Source: Carpediemonas membranifera (taxonomy: Eukaryota; Fornicata). Taken from it: 64,000 bases of DNA. A program made the position numbers and the translations under genes. The stretch lies in contig JAHDYR010000001.1 of the NCBI GenBank assembly GCA_019828565.1, positions 434,001-498,000 of the forward strand, written 5' to 3'. A model generated the notes under the pieces. The model saw nothing but the letters and a program-made list of their open reading frames with translations. It was not told the origin of the DNA and ran no database searches. This document shows positions 45,128-54,383 of the stretch, in pieces. The stretch's first letter is position 1. Each line of letters starts with the position of its first letter.

Positions 45128-45803
45128 CGGGCGCCAGAGAGGTCCCACTTTTGCTGAATACGGTTGGCAAGTGAGACCGGGCGAAGGGCGGCGATAAAAG
45201 CTTTGGCGATGATCTTATCGAGTCCGCGGGTGGGGCTGGCTTTTCTCGGGGTGTCCTGCTCACTCGGCGTGCTGTCTGGCTTCTGGGTGATGACCTTGCT
45301 GAGGGCGGCCTCGTCTTCATCCACCTCGGCGGGCTCGGGCTCTGGCTTGGCGCCGAGCTCGGCGTTGAGAAGGGCATGGGCGTGGGAGCGCAGCTCCTCG
45401 GTCTCAGCCATGAGACGAGATACGGCCTCGATCGTGGACTTGGTTCGGTCCTGCGTGAGGGCCCGGATTTCTTGGATGGTTTTCTCAAGGGTTCTCGGGA
45501 AAGAAAGAGCGGTGATTTCGGCGAGAAGTTCTGCGTCGTTGAGTGCTTCGACGTCGACGTTGCGGACAAATCGGACATGACTGACTTGATCCTCGGTGAG
45601 GCACTCGTAAGCCGTTATGACGGTTGTGGTAGGAGCATGCTTCTGCGCGAACGTGAGGGCGCGTTTGAACGCGCGAACGGACTCTCTAGAGAAGTCCGAT
45701 AGTGATGGCGGAATCCAATTATTCATTTCGGAAAGTGATCACTGTGCCGGGGCGAAGAGATTGGAACATTTACATAAACTGCGGACGTGGATGCCTTATG
45801 ACA
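45128..45803 (-). mobile_element. Element F-type remnant: 5' LTR plus truncated gag
   Basis: The 61-bp LTR 45743-45803 is identical to those of element F, followed on the minus strand by GTGATCAC and gag (ATG 45726-45724, MNNWIPPSLSDFSRES) that breaks off after DLSGAR at 45128. The DIRS sequence beside the LTR (CGTCTGAAACACG) is the same as that beside element F at 63432, so this is a duplicate of the same F-in-DIRS junction, not an independent insertion. Confidence 0.88.
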
Positions 45804-46310
45804 CGTCTGAAACACGAACGGCGATGCGCGCCAGCCGAAGCCTAGCACTCTGTACTGAAACGCTCGTCCGTCTGGAAGATAGACTCCTAGCAGCTTGCGG
45901 TCCTCCTTCCGTACTGGTACTTGATGGTACCCGGACTTGAGGTCGAACTTGACCATCCAGTCGCCCCTCTGGAGAAGGGAGAGAGCTCTGCGCAGACCGT
46001 AGAGCCGGAAGGATGAGCGCTCTGCCGAGCAGTCGTTCAGTATCGTGAGGTTGTGAATGATCCTCTTCGACTCGCCCTTCGGCACAGTAAACAGCGAGGC
46101 GGTGTGTCGCAGGGAAGAGGGATTCACTTGCTCTATGACGCCTGTCTCTATCAAGGAAGGAATCTGCTGGACAATGAATGGGTCGACTGTCGGCTGTTGC
46201 CTTGGTGCTGGTGGTTGACTTCTCAGACGGATCTCGACCCCGTATCGTAACCAGTTGATCACCCGTTGTGATGCTCCCAACCTCTGCCACTCCCTCCACG
46301 CCGCGTTCAT
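45804..46310 (-). pseudogene. DIRS reverse transcriptase, N-terminal fragment (copy I)
   Basis: Begins MNAAWREWQRLGASQRVINWLRYG and contains RT motifs (SLFTVPKGESKRIIHNL, WMVKFDLKSGYHQVPV, LGFGWRASPFVFQ) before the inserted F LTR. The frame is intact here, whereas copy E (63436-64000) has two extra C's. It lies in the -1 frame relative to the gag gene 46325-46801. Confidence 0.82.
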
Positions 46311-46324
46311 GCATGGAAAGAGGG

Positions 46325-46801
46325 TTAGGTGTGGGCTCTCTTGCCGGAGGATCCTGTCTGAGTGCGACCTCGGTCCTGAGCGCGGCCACCGCGGCGAAAA
46401 TTAGCGTCGCGCTTATCGCCCTTAGACTTGGCGCGGGCCGCCAGTTCCAGGACCTCGTCGCGATCAGGCACGCCCTTCGCCTTGCAATAGTTCTCGAACC
46501 GCTCTGCAGTAGCGTCAGTGTACACGTCCTTGATTAGAAGGTACTGGATTCTTGCAAAGAGAATGTTCTCGATCTCCTTCATCTTTGCGCCGTTCTCGAT
46601 CCTATTCATGGTCTTGTATACGAATCTGGCCTCATCTTCGAGGCCGAACCTCTTTGGCATCTCCAGGAACAGTGGACGGCGAGCTGCTTGCTGCTCCAAA
46701 ATTGCTTCCGATTGTATCTTAACCAAGCGCTCCAGCTTCTCGATACGCTTGTTAAGCTCATCGGGACTGTCTTGCGGCGGCAGGTCTTCGTTATCAGACA
46801 T
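46325..46801 (-). CDS. DIRS gag-like protein (copy I)
   Basis: 158 codons from MSDNEDLPPQDSPDELNK to KRAHT. A coiled coil (KRIEKLERLVKIQSEAILEQQ) is followed by a conserved core shared with the gag of DIRS H (PKRFGLEDEARFV here, PQRFGPRDEARFI there) and a basic C-terminus. Nucleic-acid binding and particle assembly are the expected roles. No zinc knuckle is present. Confidence 0.7.
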   Translation of the reverse strand: MSDNEDLPPQDSPDELNKRIEKLERLVKIQSEAILEQQAARRPLFLEMPKRFGLEDEARFVYKTMNRIENGAKMKEIENILFARIQYLLIKDVYTDATAERFENYCKAKGVPDRDEVLELAARAKSKGDKRDANFRRGGRAQDRGRTQTGSSGKRAHT

Positions 46802-46881
46802 CCTGCCGATGCGTTTCGAAGTGTGACCTAAAGTGCACATTGATCGGCGCGCGCAGGTGCCAGTGATGGTCCTGTGACAGG

Positions 46882-47205
46882 ATCCTAGCATCCTAACTCA
46901 TATCCAAATGGGGGGAATAATATTTACTCGGATTTCCTGTCTCTCCGCGTAAATATTCAGCGTCTTCTTTCGTTTCCCGCGTTCCTCGCGAGACGAGGCA
47001 GGTCCGTCGTTCGTGACCCTCTGCCTTGGGCGTGCCCGTGTCTTCTTCGGGCATCTTTCGAATTCTGCCATATCCTGCACATCTGGTCGAATCAATCCAA
47101 CGATCAATAGTCTCCGGCCCGCGCTCCCCGCGGGACCCTCCGACCCTCAGCACCCTGGGTGCCCTGGTCGAGTGCTGCTCGCTAGAGTATCCTAGCATCC
47201 TAACT
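46882..47205. repeat. DIRS terminal segment between two ATCCTAGCATCCTAACT repeats
   Basis: The 17-mer lies at 46882-46898 and 47189-47205 in the same orientation (a third at 45109-45125) and continues CATATCCAAATGGG in the two copies here. Between them, 47025-47192 is nearly identical to 54841-55011, the leader and gag start of DIRS H. This is a piece of a DIRS 5' end caught between terminal repeats. Confidence 0.75.
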
Positions 47206-47449
47206 CATATCCAAATGGGAAACCGACCAATCCCGTCCTCCTCAGGGAGTTAGCTGCACTATGCAAGCTTCTGTGCCAGCGGCGACAGGCGCACAGCGGG
47301 TCCTGCAGCAGGACACGGGCGGACATCTTGGCCGGGCACACCTTCCCTCAAGGCTCTGACGGGTGGGAGAGTAGAGACAACTTGTACTAGCACGGATCGT
47401 TTATTTGTTTGTGCAGGACGCTGAACCAATGTCCTGCCTTGACAGTAGC
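47206..47449. other. Junction region between DIRS end and element G
   Basis: No gene recognised. Contains GCAGGAC/GTCCTGC inverted around 11 nt near 47415-47439 and a purine-rich tract on the minus strand (GAGGGAAGG) followed by TGTGCC, which could be a polypurine tract and the first bases of a lost 3' LTR of element G. Confidence 0.4.
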
Positions 47450-49987
47450 TTAGAGTTGCCAGCCATTGCGGCGGCAGGCGGCCTCGACTGGCTGTCTCCA
47501 TGAAGGGCTGACGTTGAGAAAGTCGTCGAGAGCGGCCATCTGGGCTGTCTCAGCGTTGAGCGTGACCTCCGAATCCTCTGCTGACTCGCACCCGGCCCAG
47601 TGGACTAGGAGGTATATGGTCTTCGATCTGGCTGGACGACGGGCCGAGACGATGTGGTCTACGGCGTACTCCCCCTCTTGCTCGGCGACTAGGGTCTTGA
47701 GCTCGTCGAGGTCCGTGGAGCCAGTCCAGGCCTTGATTCGGCGGTCGGAAACTTCCATGGTCTTATCGGTCGTGATGTGTTGGATGATCGACGACGACGT
47801 GTGGTCACCGCGGCGTAGATATCTGAACGGACCGCGCCAGTTTGCCTCGATCTTGGCGGACTTCGGACGAAGGAGGAGTACGAGAGAGCCGGGCTCGTGC
47901 GTGGGGGGCACATTGGTGGGAATTGCAGCCTTCTTGGCGGCGTAGCGAGCGAGGGCTTCGCGGGCGGCCTTTAGGCGCGAAGGATCGGCCTTCCCTTCGG
48001 TGAATGGGAAGAGGATGTCCAGAGGAGAGGCCTTGGTGGACGAAACCTGCTTGGAATTGAGGATAAGCTCGACAGAGGGCAGATGTTCGTCCCAGGGTTG
48101 CATCGTAGCGGGCTTGATGATCTTTTCGATCTCGAAGTTGTACCTTTCCACAATGCCGTTGGACTGTGGGCTGTAAGGGGCGGAAAAGCGGTGATTCAAC
48201 GAGAGTGCGCATGTAAGCTCATCTATTAGCTTCGCTGTGAACTGCGAGCCGTTGTCGGACTGGATCTCGCGAGGTACGCCGTAGGCACCGCAGTAAGCAT
48301 AAAGTGCGCGAGCGGCCGCGAGGGCGTCAGTGGACGTGGCTGGGAACAGTCTGATGTACCTGGAGAAGGTGTCCACGATCGAGATGATGTAGGAGTTTCC
48401 CGACGACGTGGTGGGTAGGGGTCCAAGAGTGTCGACCTGAACTCTGTGGAAAGGAGCGTCCGAGGAGGATGGGTGATACGCGATGGGGCACTCTCTGGCA
48501 GGGGCATGCAGCTGGCAGTGGGGGCAGGCCTTGATCCAGCGTCTGATGTCTTTGTACATGCCAGGCCACGTGGTCTTGGCGGCTTTGACACGGCGAATGC
48601 ACTCGTCGACGCCGAAGTGTCCGACCGCGTCATTGTGGACGGCGGAGAACTTGTCGAAGTGAGGCTCTTGGACGACAGCGTTGACTACAGGCGCGTCGGG
48701 GAGGATCCGGGAGAGGACGTCTGCAATGACGTTGTCGACGCCACGGACGTGCTGAATGGTGAAGCGAAACTCGGATAGTCGTAGGGCCCAGCGGAGAAGC
48801 TTTTTGACAGTCGGGGCCTTCCGTCTGAGTTGGACGAGGTTGCTATGGTCGGTGTGGACATGTAGGTCAGACTTGATCTGGAAGAGGGGTTCGAAGACCT
48901 TGTTGGTGAGGACAGAGATCACGGCATGCAACTCTTGTTCGTATGTTGACCAATTCGACATGGTCTTGTCGTAGGTCTTCTGGAAACAGGCCAGAATTGA
49001 GCGAGTACCGTCCTCCTCATCTTGTATTAGCACGCCTCCTTCGCCAAGTGATGAAGCGTCGGTGTAAATGTGCCAGGGTCTATCGAGGTCTGGGTATGTT
49101 AGGCTGATGTGAAGCGCCAACTGGGACTTGATGTCGTCAAAAGCAGTCAGTTGTTCCTCGCCGAAGACGAACTCGCCGGCTCTGAGTGACCGGTTGAGTG
49201 TGGCGAGTGACTTGGTGGCGTCAGGCAGGAACTGTGCGATGTAGTTGATCTTTCCGAGGATTGACTTCAACTCAGACTGGTCCCGGGGGGGCCTGAGGCT
49301 GACGATGGCCTGGATGCGGTCGGGGTCGACATGTATGCCATTTCGGTCGACGATAAAGCCGACCGATCTGACCTCGGAGGCGCCGATGACGCATTTTGCG
49401 GGCGAGAGCTTGAGGTTATGCTCCCGCAAGGCCATGAATATGGTGCGCAGGTCGTCGATGAACGTGTCATCTGAGGGGGCGGCCTCGAGGATGTCGTCGA
49501 GGTACGCCTTGCAGCGGCCGGTGGCAATGGCGGGTGCCATGACGGCCTGGATGGTACGCTGGAAGTACGAGGGCGCCGAGGCAAGGCCGAACGGGACGCG
49601 GGTGTACTGTAGGTAGTCGTCTGGCGTGACAAAGGCGGAGAGGGCTTGTGAATCATCGTGGAGGGGAAGCTGGTGATATCCCTTGACGAGGTCAAGAGCA
49701 GCGAACCACTTCGCGCCGCGCATGGACATCAGAAACTCTCTGATGTTAGGTAGCGGGAAGTGATCCTCCACGAGGTGCTTGTTCAGCTCCGAGTAGTCGA
49801 CGCACATGCGTGTCTTGTCTTTCTGCTTGACGAGGACGATAGGTGAGGCGAAAGGGCCTTTGGAGGGAGTGACGATGCCATTCTGGGCGAGCTCCGCTAC
49901 GATCTCCTTCGTCTTCTTCCTGTTATCAGGCGAGAGGCGGCGCGGCTTAATTTGCACGAGGGTATCGTCCTTGACGTGCAAGACCAT
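47450..49987 (-). CDS. Element G pol: RT, RNase H, integrase, chromodomain
   Basis: 845 codons without a break. RT: LDLVKGYHQLPLHD, PFGLASAPSYFQRT, catalytic YLDDILEAA. RNase H: YTDASSLGEGGVLI, WSTYEQELHAVI, HTDHSNLVQL. Integrase: zinc domain HFGVDECIRRV...CPHCQ, core VQVDTLGPLP, IQSDNGSQF, SPQSNGIVERYN. C-terminal chromodomain-like region YAVDHIVSARRPARSKTIYLLVHWAG. It is in the -1 frame relative to gag-pro and overlaps it by 91 nt, so it is probably made by -1 frameshifting near TTCCCCCATGG. Ty3/Gypsy chromovirus. Confidence 0.92.
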   Translation of the reverse strand: MVLHVKDDTLVQIKPRRLSPDNRKKTKEIVAELAQNGIVTPSKGPFASPIVLVKQKDKTRMCVDYSELNKHLVEDHFPLPNIREFLMSMRGAKWFAALDLVKGYHQLPLHDDSQALSAFVTPDDYLQYTRVPFGLASAPSYFQRTIQAVMAPAIATGRCKAYLDDILEAAPSDDTFIDDLRTIFMALREHNLKLSPAKCVIGASEVRSVGFIVDRNGIHVDPDRIQAIVSLRPPRDQSELKSILGKINYIAQFLPDATKSLATLNRSLRAGEFVFGEEQLTAFDDIKSQLALHISLTYPDLDRPWHIYTDASSLGEGGVLIQDEEDGTRSILACFQKTYDKTMSNWSTYEQELHAVISVLTNKVFEPLFQIKSDLHVHTDHSNLVQLRRKAPTVKKLLRWALRLSEFRFTIQHVRGVDNVIADVLSRILPDAPVVNAVVQEPHFDKFSAVHNDAVGHFGVDECIRRVKAAKTTWPGMYKDIRRWIKACPHCQLHAPARECPIAYHPSSSDAPFHRVQVDTLGPLPTTSSGNSYIISIVDTFSRYIRLFPATSTDALAAARALYAYCGAYGVPREIQSDNGSQFTAKLIDELTCALSLNHRFSAPYSPQSNGIVERYNFEIEKIIKPATMQPWDEHLPSVELILNSKQVSSTKASPLDILFPFTEGKADPSRLKAAREALARYAAKKAAIPTNVPPTHEPGSLVLLLRPKSAKIEANWRGPFRYLRRGDHTSSSIIQHITTDKTMEVSDRRIKAWTGSTDLDELKTLVAEQEGEYAVDHIVSARRPARSKTIYLLVHWAGCESAEDSEVTLNAETAQMAALDDFLNVSPSWRQPVEAACRRNGWQL

Positions 49988-51411
49988 GGGGGAACGTTGG
50001 CCGGTTCAGGACCGAGCGGCTCGAAGATGTCTGAGAACTCTCGCAGAAGTGGCACGACGCGAGAGCGGAGCTCGTCCGAGGGTATTTGGACTGACTGCCA
50101 GCCCGAGCGGTAGTCTGCAAGGGCTGACTGTAGCCTTGATCCGGACACCGAGAACACTGGGAGGACGACGTCGTCAGCCGCTGGCGTAGAGTGTGTGAGC
50201 CCAAGCGATAGGCCGTCTGAAGTGAGAACGCCGAGGTCTCTGAGAGTGTCGCACCCGATTAGAGGACACTGGCGGCCAGGGAGGATGATGAAACGGACGG
50301 AGACAGCGACAGGGAATCCGGCGAGGCCCGTGAAGAGGATGGGCGCATCTACGGCCTGATTGACGGTGATTGAGCTGCCGTCGGCGAGAATGACCGACAC
50401 GGGGTCGATGCTGGTGCGGGGGAGCTGCCATATCTTTGCGTAACGATCACTCGTGCATGAGATTGCTGCGCCCGTGTCAATGATGGCTTGGAAGTGGGAC
50501 GTGCCGCATGAGGCGGGCACCTTAAGGGCGTCGGCTCCGCGGCTTTTCGCGAAGTTGACCTGTGTCTGGGGACCACGTGACTGACGAGAGGGGCAATCTC
50601 GGTCGAAGTGGTTGCCCTGACAGTGGCGACAGGGGCGTGCCGGCTGCCGGGTGTTGTCGCCCGAGGGCCCGGTGTTGCCGTTATTGTTGGCTGGAGTGGA
50701 GCTCTGGGCGTAGTAGCCGTATCGGAGAGCCTCCTCGCGGGCGTTGTCGTCGCGTTTGGCAACGCGGAGGGCAAGGCGCTGGAGATCATCCATGGCGGTG
50801 GGCTTGCGTTCAGCCTTCTTGAACTTCATGACCTCCTTGAAGGGCTTCGGACGTAGGTTGTCGATGAAGATCCTCATACAGTCTTTCAGAAAGCCTGAGG
50901 GGGATTGAGGATCGGGATCGTCGTCATCAGGGGCATCACCGTCGACGTGCCTTGCAGGGACGATGGCTGCTTCTTCGTAGTCGCTGTCGGAGCTGCTGTC
51001 GGATTTGGAGTCGGAGTCGTTGTCGTCATCACGTTGTAGTACGGTGTGCAGGTTAAAAACCTCGTTGAAGCGGTGGATATAGTCTCGGACTAGAACGATT
51101 CTAGACTTCTTGTGCGTTGCGTCTACGGCACAGACAATCTTGTCGAGACGTTCCTTGAGTGAGAGTAGGTCTCTTGGAGCGATCAGACGCTCGATGAGGT
51201 GACCCACCTCTTCGTCAGTAAGCGTGTCCAGATCGGCATCGAACTGGAGCTCGAGGGCGTTGTAGAGGTCGTCGTCTAAAAACAGGGAGATCTTGGCCTC
51301 GGGGTAGTATACCTGGAACTTTCTGAATGAGCGCTTGGCGGCCCGCCAAGAGTCGGCGGAAAGACCGGCCAAGGGGATACTGGGCTGCTCTATGGGAGTA
51401 GGCAACACCAT
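49897..51411 (-). CDS. Element G gag-protease
   Basis: ATG at 51411-51409 (MVLPTPIEQPSIPL), eight bases after the palindrome, is preferred to the longer upstream frame, which reads back through the LTR. Capsid-like helices occupy residues about 20-140, then an acidic Asp/Ser linker, a zinc knuckle CRHCQGNHFDRDC, and an aspartic protease with IIDTGAAISC and ILPGRQCPLIGCDTLRDLG. The frame overlaps pol. Intact. Confidence 0.88.
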   Translation of the reverse strand: MVLPTPIEQPSIPLAGLSADSWRAAKRSFRKFQVYYPEAKISLFLDDDLYNALELQFDADLDTLTDEEVGHLIERLIAPRDLLSLKERLDKIVCAVDATHKKSRIVLVRDYIHRFNEVFNLHTVLQRDDDNDSDSKSDSSSDSDYEEAAIVPARHVDGDAPDDDDPDPQSPSGFLKDCMRIFIDNLRPKPFKEVMKFKKAERKPTAMDDLQRLALRVAKRDDNAREEALRYGYYAQSSTPANNNGNTGPSGDNTRQPARPCRHCQGNHFDRDCPSRQSRGPQTQVNFAKSRGADALKVPASCGTSHFQAIIDTGAAISCTSDRYAKIWQLPRTSIDPVSVILADGSSITVNQAVDAPILFTGLAGFPVAVSVRFIILPGRQCPLIGCDTLRDLGVLTSDGLSLGLTHSTPAADDVVLPVFSVSGSRLQSALADYRSGWQSVQIPSDELRSRVVPLLREFSDIFEPLGPEPANVPPWSCTSRTIPSCKLSRAASRLITGRRRRRS

Positions 51412-51419
51412 GATGGAGA

Positions 51420-51429
51420 GTATTAATAC
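51420..51429 (-). promoter_or_regulatory. Palindrome GTATTAATAC at the primer-binding position of element G
   Basis: Perfect 10-bp palindrome directly before the TG of the LTR (TGTGCTCGAG at 51430), with gag ATG 8 nt to the other side. Confidence 0.55.
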
Positions 51430-51546
51430 TGTGCTCGAGAGGACGGAAAAACAACTTGGTGCTTTAGTCAAAGAGAAGTCGACACAACAGTGTCGACCGG
51501 AATGGCGGATCGAATCGCCAATCAAATATTTTATTTGATTGGCACA
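51430..51546 (-). repeat. Element G 5' LTR (inferred, about 117 bp)
   Basis: Inferred from the palindrome-LTR arrangement of the other elements: starts TGTGCTCGAG, probably ends GATTGGCACA. Contains two strong hairpins: GTCGACAC-AACA-GTGTCGAC (51478-51497) and a 12-bp stem GCCAATCAAATA with a TTT loop (51517-51543). No second copy is found to the left, so the 3' LTR is lost and the exact edge is uncertain. Confidence 0.5.
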
Positions 51547-51615
51547 CTGCCACAGCGGCTCCTTGCCGCCTCGGCTCACCGGACGTCGCCATGACGATCC
51601 TCGGTGCGATGGTGT

Positions 51616-52450
51616 TTAATGGGATGAGAACAGTGTCTCAGCAGTTTTTCTTAACTGCGACGGATGATTTCTGATGGCCTCGCCGATGTAGGGGCGGAGT
51701 GAGTTGCCATTGTCCCATGTGCCCAGCTGTAGCAGGGTCTCGAGGGGTGTCCCGGCGAGGGCTAACTCGGAGGCGGCCCCCTTGCGGAAGCTGTGGAGGC
51801 CAACGCGGTCGTCGTTGAACGTCCTCCGGAGCTCATCTCGCATGTACCGCATGGAGGCCGCCTTCCGTCGGCTGATTGTACGGTCGGAGGTGATGACTCT
51901 CCAGATGCCGACATCTGGCGGCAAGCGGAGGCCGAGAACCCATCTCTTCAGCGCGAATGCGGGGTTGAAGGGACCCAGTAAGACGTTCGGCAGGGATTTT
52001 GACACCTTAGTCTGAGTCTTGGTCTGGCCGATGAGGAGTTGGACGTCTCCGTTGGCTTTGAAGACGATGTCGTGAGGAGTGAGGCGGAATATCTCTGCCC
52101 CACGGCTGACTGTTAGGTATGCGATCGCGGCGAACAGGGTCGCCTGGTAAGCCGAGACGCTGTCGTTCCGACGAGTGATTGCGCGCAGCATGTCCTCCTT
52201 GAGTATGGGCGCCGAGCCACCTGTCATGCCGTCCGTCGAGGCGTGGGCGGCGATGCCGCGTCGAATCTGAGAGCAGTAAGGACTGGGAAGCCAGTCGGAG
52301 AACAGGGGCGCGGCTCGCTCTATCCAGTAGCCCTTGCGCTCTACGGTGGCTGGGGCGTTATGCTCTGCCTCCTCCTCGAGGAAGGCTCAGTATACTTCGG
52401 TGTCGTCTAAGTCCTGGCCTCGAAACTCTATAAAAGCGGTGATCCAGCCG
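51616..52450 (-). pseudogene. DIRS H tyrosine recombinase (in-frame TGA)
   Basis: Catalytic signature of tyrosine recombinases: TVSRGAEIFRL (Arg), HSFRKGAASELAL (HxxR), LGTWDNGNSLRPYI (W/H and nucleophile Tyr). The N-terminal SAM-like region (MRRHETRRAVAGWITAFIEFRG) is in the same frame but separated from the rest by TGA at 52389-52387, next to AFLEEE, where DIRS E has VAFLKDE. It joins circular element DNA to the genome without target duplication. The TGA makes it a probable pseudogene, unless translation starts downstream. Confidence 0.85.
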
Positions 52451-52451
52451 G

Positions 52452-54383
52452 CTACTGCTCGGCGCGTCTCGTGTCTGCGCATGTGAGCGAGTATTGGGTG
52501 GTTGACGATGCTGGTGAACAGGTCTGGAAGGCGAGGGCCATGAAGCGGATATTCCCGTTCGGCTTGGCCAGGCGCTCTACGAGAGGGAGGTTGTCGGACG
52601 CGAAGTCGCTCCTGGGGATGGAGAAGGCGATCTTGCAAGTTGCCTGTGATTTGAGGAGTCGGAGCTCGGGCGATGTGATGTCTGGGACGACGAGGAAGAC
52701 GGCTGAGGTCCAGGTTGACGGAGGGGATGTAGTCCGGGTCGCGAGGATCGAATTCAGGACTCGACAGACCCGACCCAGTATCATCGGCGACGGGGGTGGT
52801 GCCGCATAGATCCGGTGTCCGCGCCAGTCCCGGTCCATCCCGTCTTGCCAGGAGGTGGAAGCGAACCCTGGGAGGAGTAGACTGTGGTCTGGGTATGGAG
52901 TTACGTCTACGTCCACCGGACCCCAGCTGGACAGGATCTGCTCGAGGACGTGGGGTGGTGTGAGCAACCCCCGAGATAGGCGGTCTGCAGCTAGATTGAG
53001 ATGACCTGGAGTGTGATGGGCGCTGATGAGCAGTCTCTTCGCGCTCATCTCGCGGTAAAGGGAGTGGAGGATCTGCAGGGCCATTGGCGGAGCCTTCGAG
53101 CTGCCCTCCTTGTTGATCCAAGCGACACACGTGGTGTTGTCGGAATACACGGTCAGGCGTCTCGTCTGAGGCTGTGTTGGCACCAGGCGCGAGCCGAAGA
53201 GTACGGCTGCCAACTCCTTCACATTGATTGACTGATTGGCTAGCGCGCCATTGAAGGAGCCGTGGCTGCTCTGCGTGGTGGCTGCCCACTGGGCGCCCCA
53301 GCCCGAGCCTGAGGCGTCGGTTGATATGACCAGCTCGAGGGTCTGGTCGTTCTGCCACATGTTCTTCAGCTCCACGAAGGGGCGGCTTGGACGGCTGGAC
53401 AACAGCTCTTGCCATTCTCGAAGTTCTGAGGCGTAGGGTGTGATGTCGATCCAGTCCGAGGGAGCCCTTGGCAGTGACCGGAGCTTTAGTGTGGCTCTGT
53501 GGGCGGATGTTGCGAAAAAGGACAGCTTGCCGACCAGCTTCGCCCAGTCCTCCGCCTTCATGCGGCGTTGAGCGAGGGCGTCGGTAATGCACGCTTGGTA
53601 TTTCTCCGCCTTGTCGACTGGAAGGCGAAGGGTCTGGTCTGCCGAGTTCAGAAGCAGACCAAGGAACTCGATGCACTGGCAAGGAACCAGAATGCACTTC
53701 TCTAGAGATGGTATTAGTCCGAGGGCGTCCAGAGTTTGCATGGCCCGTGGTAGCTCTGCTTTGAGGTGGGCCTGGCTCTCGGCGGAAAGAAGAAAGTCGT
53801 CTAGGTATACGTTGACTGTCACGTGGTGCCGCAGGGCGATTATCTTCGCTGCCTGGATCATGGTGGACTGGAAAAAGAAGGGTGCCGCCGTCCACCCGAA
53901 TCCGAGGGTGCGGTAGCGAAATGCTCGCCCGTCTGGAAGTACGATCCCCAGGAGAGGCTTGTCGCTGTCCTTGATGCCGAGCTGAGAATATCCAGACCGG
54001 AGGTCTATCTTGGCCATCCAGGCATTCTTGCTGAGCGTGTTGATGGCCCGTCTGATGCCGAAGAGTCGGAAGGAGCGACGTTCTTTCGAGACGCGGTTGA
54101 GACGCGTGAGGTTGTGTATTACACGAATGTCCTGCCCCTTGGCCACGGCGAACAGAGGGGCGCTGTGGCGAAGTTCTGAAAGTCGTGTCGGCTCGATGAT
54201 ACCATCTTCCTGCATCTTGGAGAGTTTGGGTAAGATACGCGGGTCGATCGAGTTTTGTGGACGCGCCGGAGGGGGAGGATGCGTGAGCTCGACCGGGATC
54301 CCTTCTCTGATCCAGCCCACGACTTGCTGAGAGGCCTTGAATCTTTCCCACACCCACCATCGCTTTTGGAGTGGAGGGAAAGG
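52452..54383 (-). CDS. DIRS H reverse transcriptase-RNase H
   Basis: Open in one frame from the codon after the gag TAG (54386-54384) to 52452. RT: FAVAKGQDIRVIHNL, WMAKIDLRSGYSQLGI, GFGWTAAPFFFQST, catalytic VNVYLDDFLLS. RNase H: VISTDASGSGWGAQ, INVKELAAVLF, TVYSDNTTCVAWINK, HHTPGHLNLAADRLSR. The first ten codons after the gag stop are also open, so gag and RT share a frame. The C-terminus overlaps the recombinase N-terminal region. Confidence 0.9.
   Translation of the reverse strand, partial: PFPPLQKRWWVWERFKASQQVVGWIREGIPVELTHPPPPARPQNSIDPRILPKLSKMQEDGIIEPTRLSELRHSAPLFAVAKGQDIRVIHNLTRLNRVSKERRSFRLFGIRRAINTLSKNAWMAKIDLRSGYSQLGIKDSDKPLLGIVLPDGRAFRYRTLGFGWTAAPFFFQSTMIQAAKIIALRHHVTVNVYLDDFLLSAESQAHLKAELPRAMQTLDALGLIPSLEKCILVPCQCIEFLGLLLNSADQTLRLPVDKAEKYQACITDALAQRRMKAEDWAKLVGKLSFFATSAHRATLKLRSLPRAPSDWIDITPYASELREWQELLSSRPSRPFVELKNMWQNDQTLELVISTDASGSGWGAQWAATTQSSHGSFNGALANQSINVKELAAVLFGSRLVPTQPQTRRLTVYSDNTTCVAWINKEGSSKAPPMALQILHSLYREMSAKRLLISAHHTPGHLNLAADRLSRGLLTPPHVLEQILSSWGPVDVDVTPYPDHSLLLPGFASTSWQDGMDRDWRGHRIYAAPPPSPMILGRVCRVLNSILATRTTSPPSTWTSAVFLVVPDITSPELRLLKSQATCKIAFSIPRSDFASDNLPLVERLAKPNGNIRFMALAFQTCSPASSTTQYSLTCADTRRAEQ

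Larger units (their letters stand above)
45128..46366. repeat. Segmental duplicate of 62756-64000
   Basis: About 1.24 kb, with only a few single-base differences. Includes part of element F, its 5' LTR and the flanking DIRS sequence, so F insertion preceded the duplication. The second copy reaches the window end. Confidence 0.88.

Noticed and set aside
47206-47449. A small gene at 47259-47501 (minus)
   Set aside because: It overlaps the pol end in another frame, has no family likeness, and the composition is that of non-coding retroelement ends.
51412-51579. Longer N-terminus for element G Gag (upstream frame to 51579)
   Set aside because: It would read through the palindrome and LTR into the neighbouring DIRS end; the ATG at 51411 fits the short-leader pattern of the other elements.
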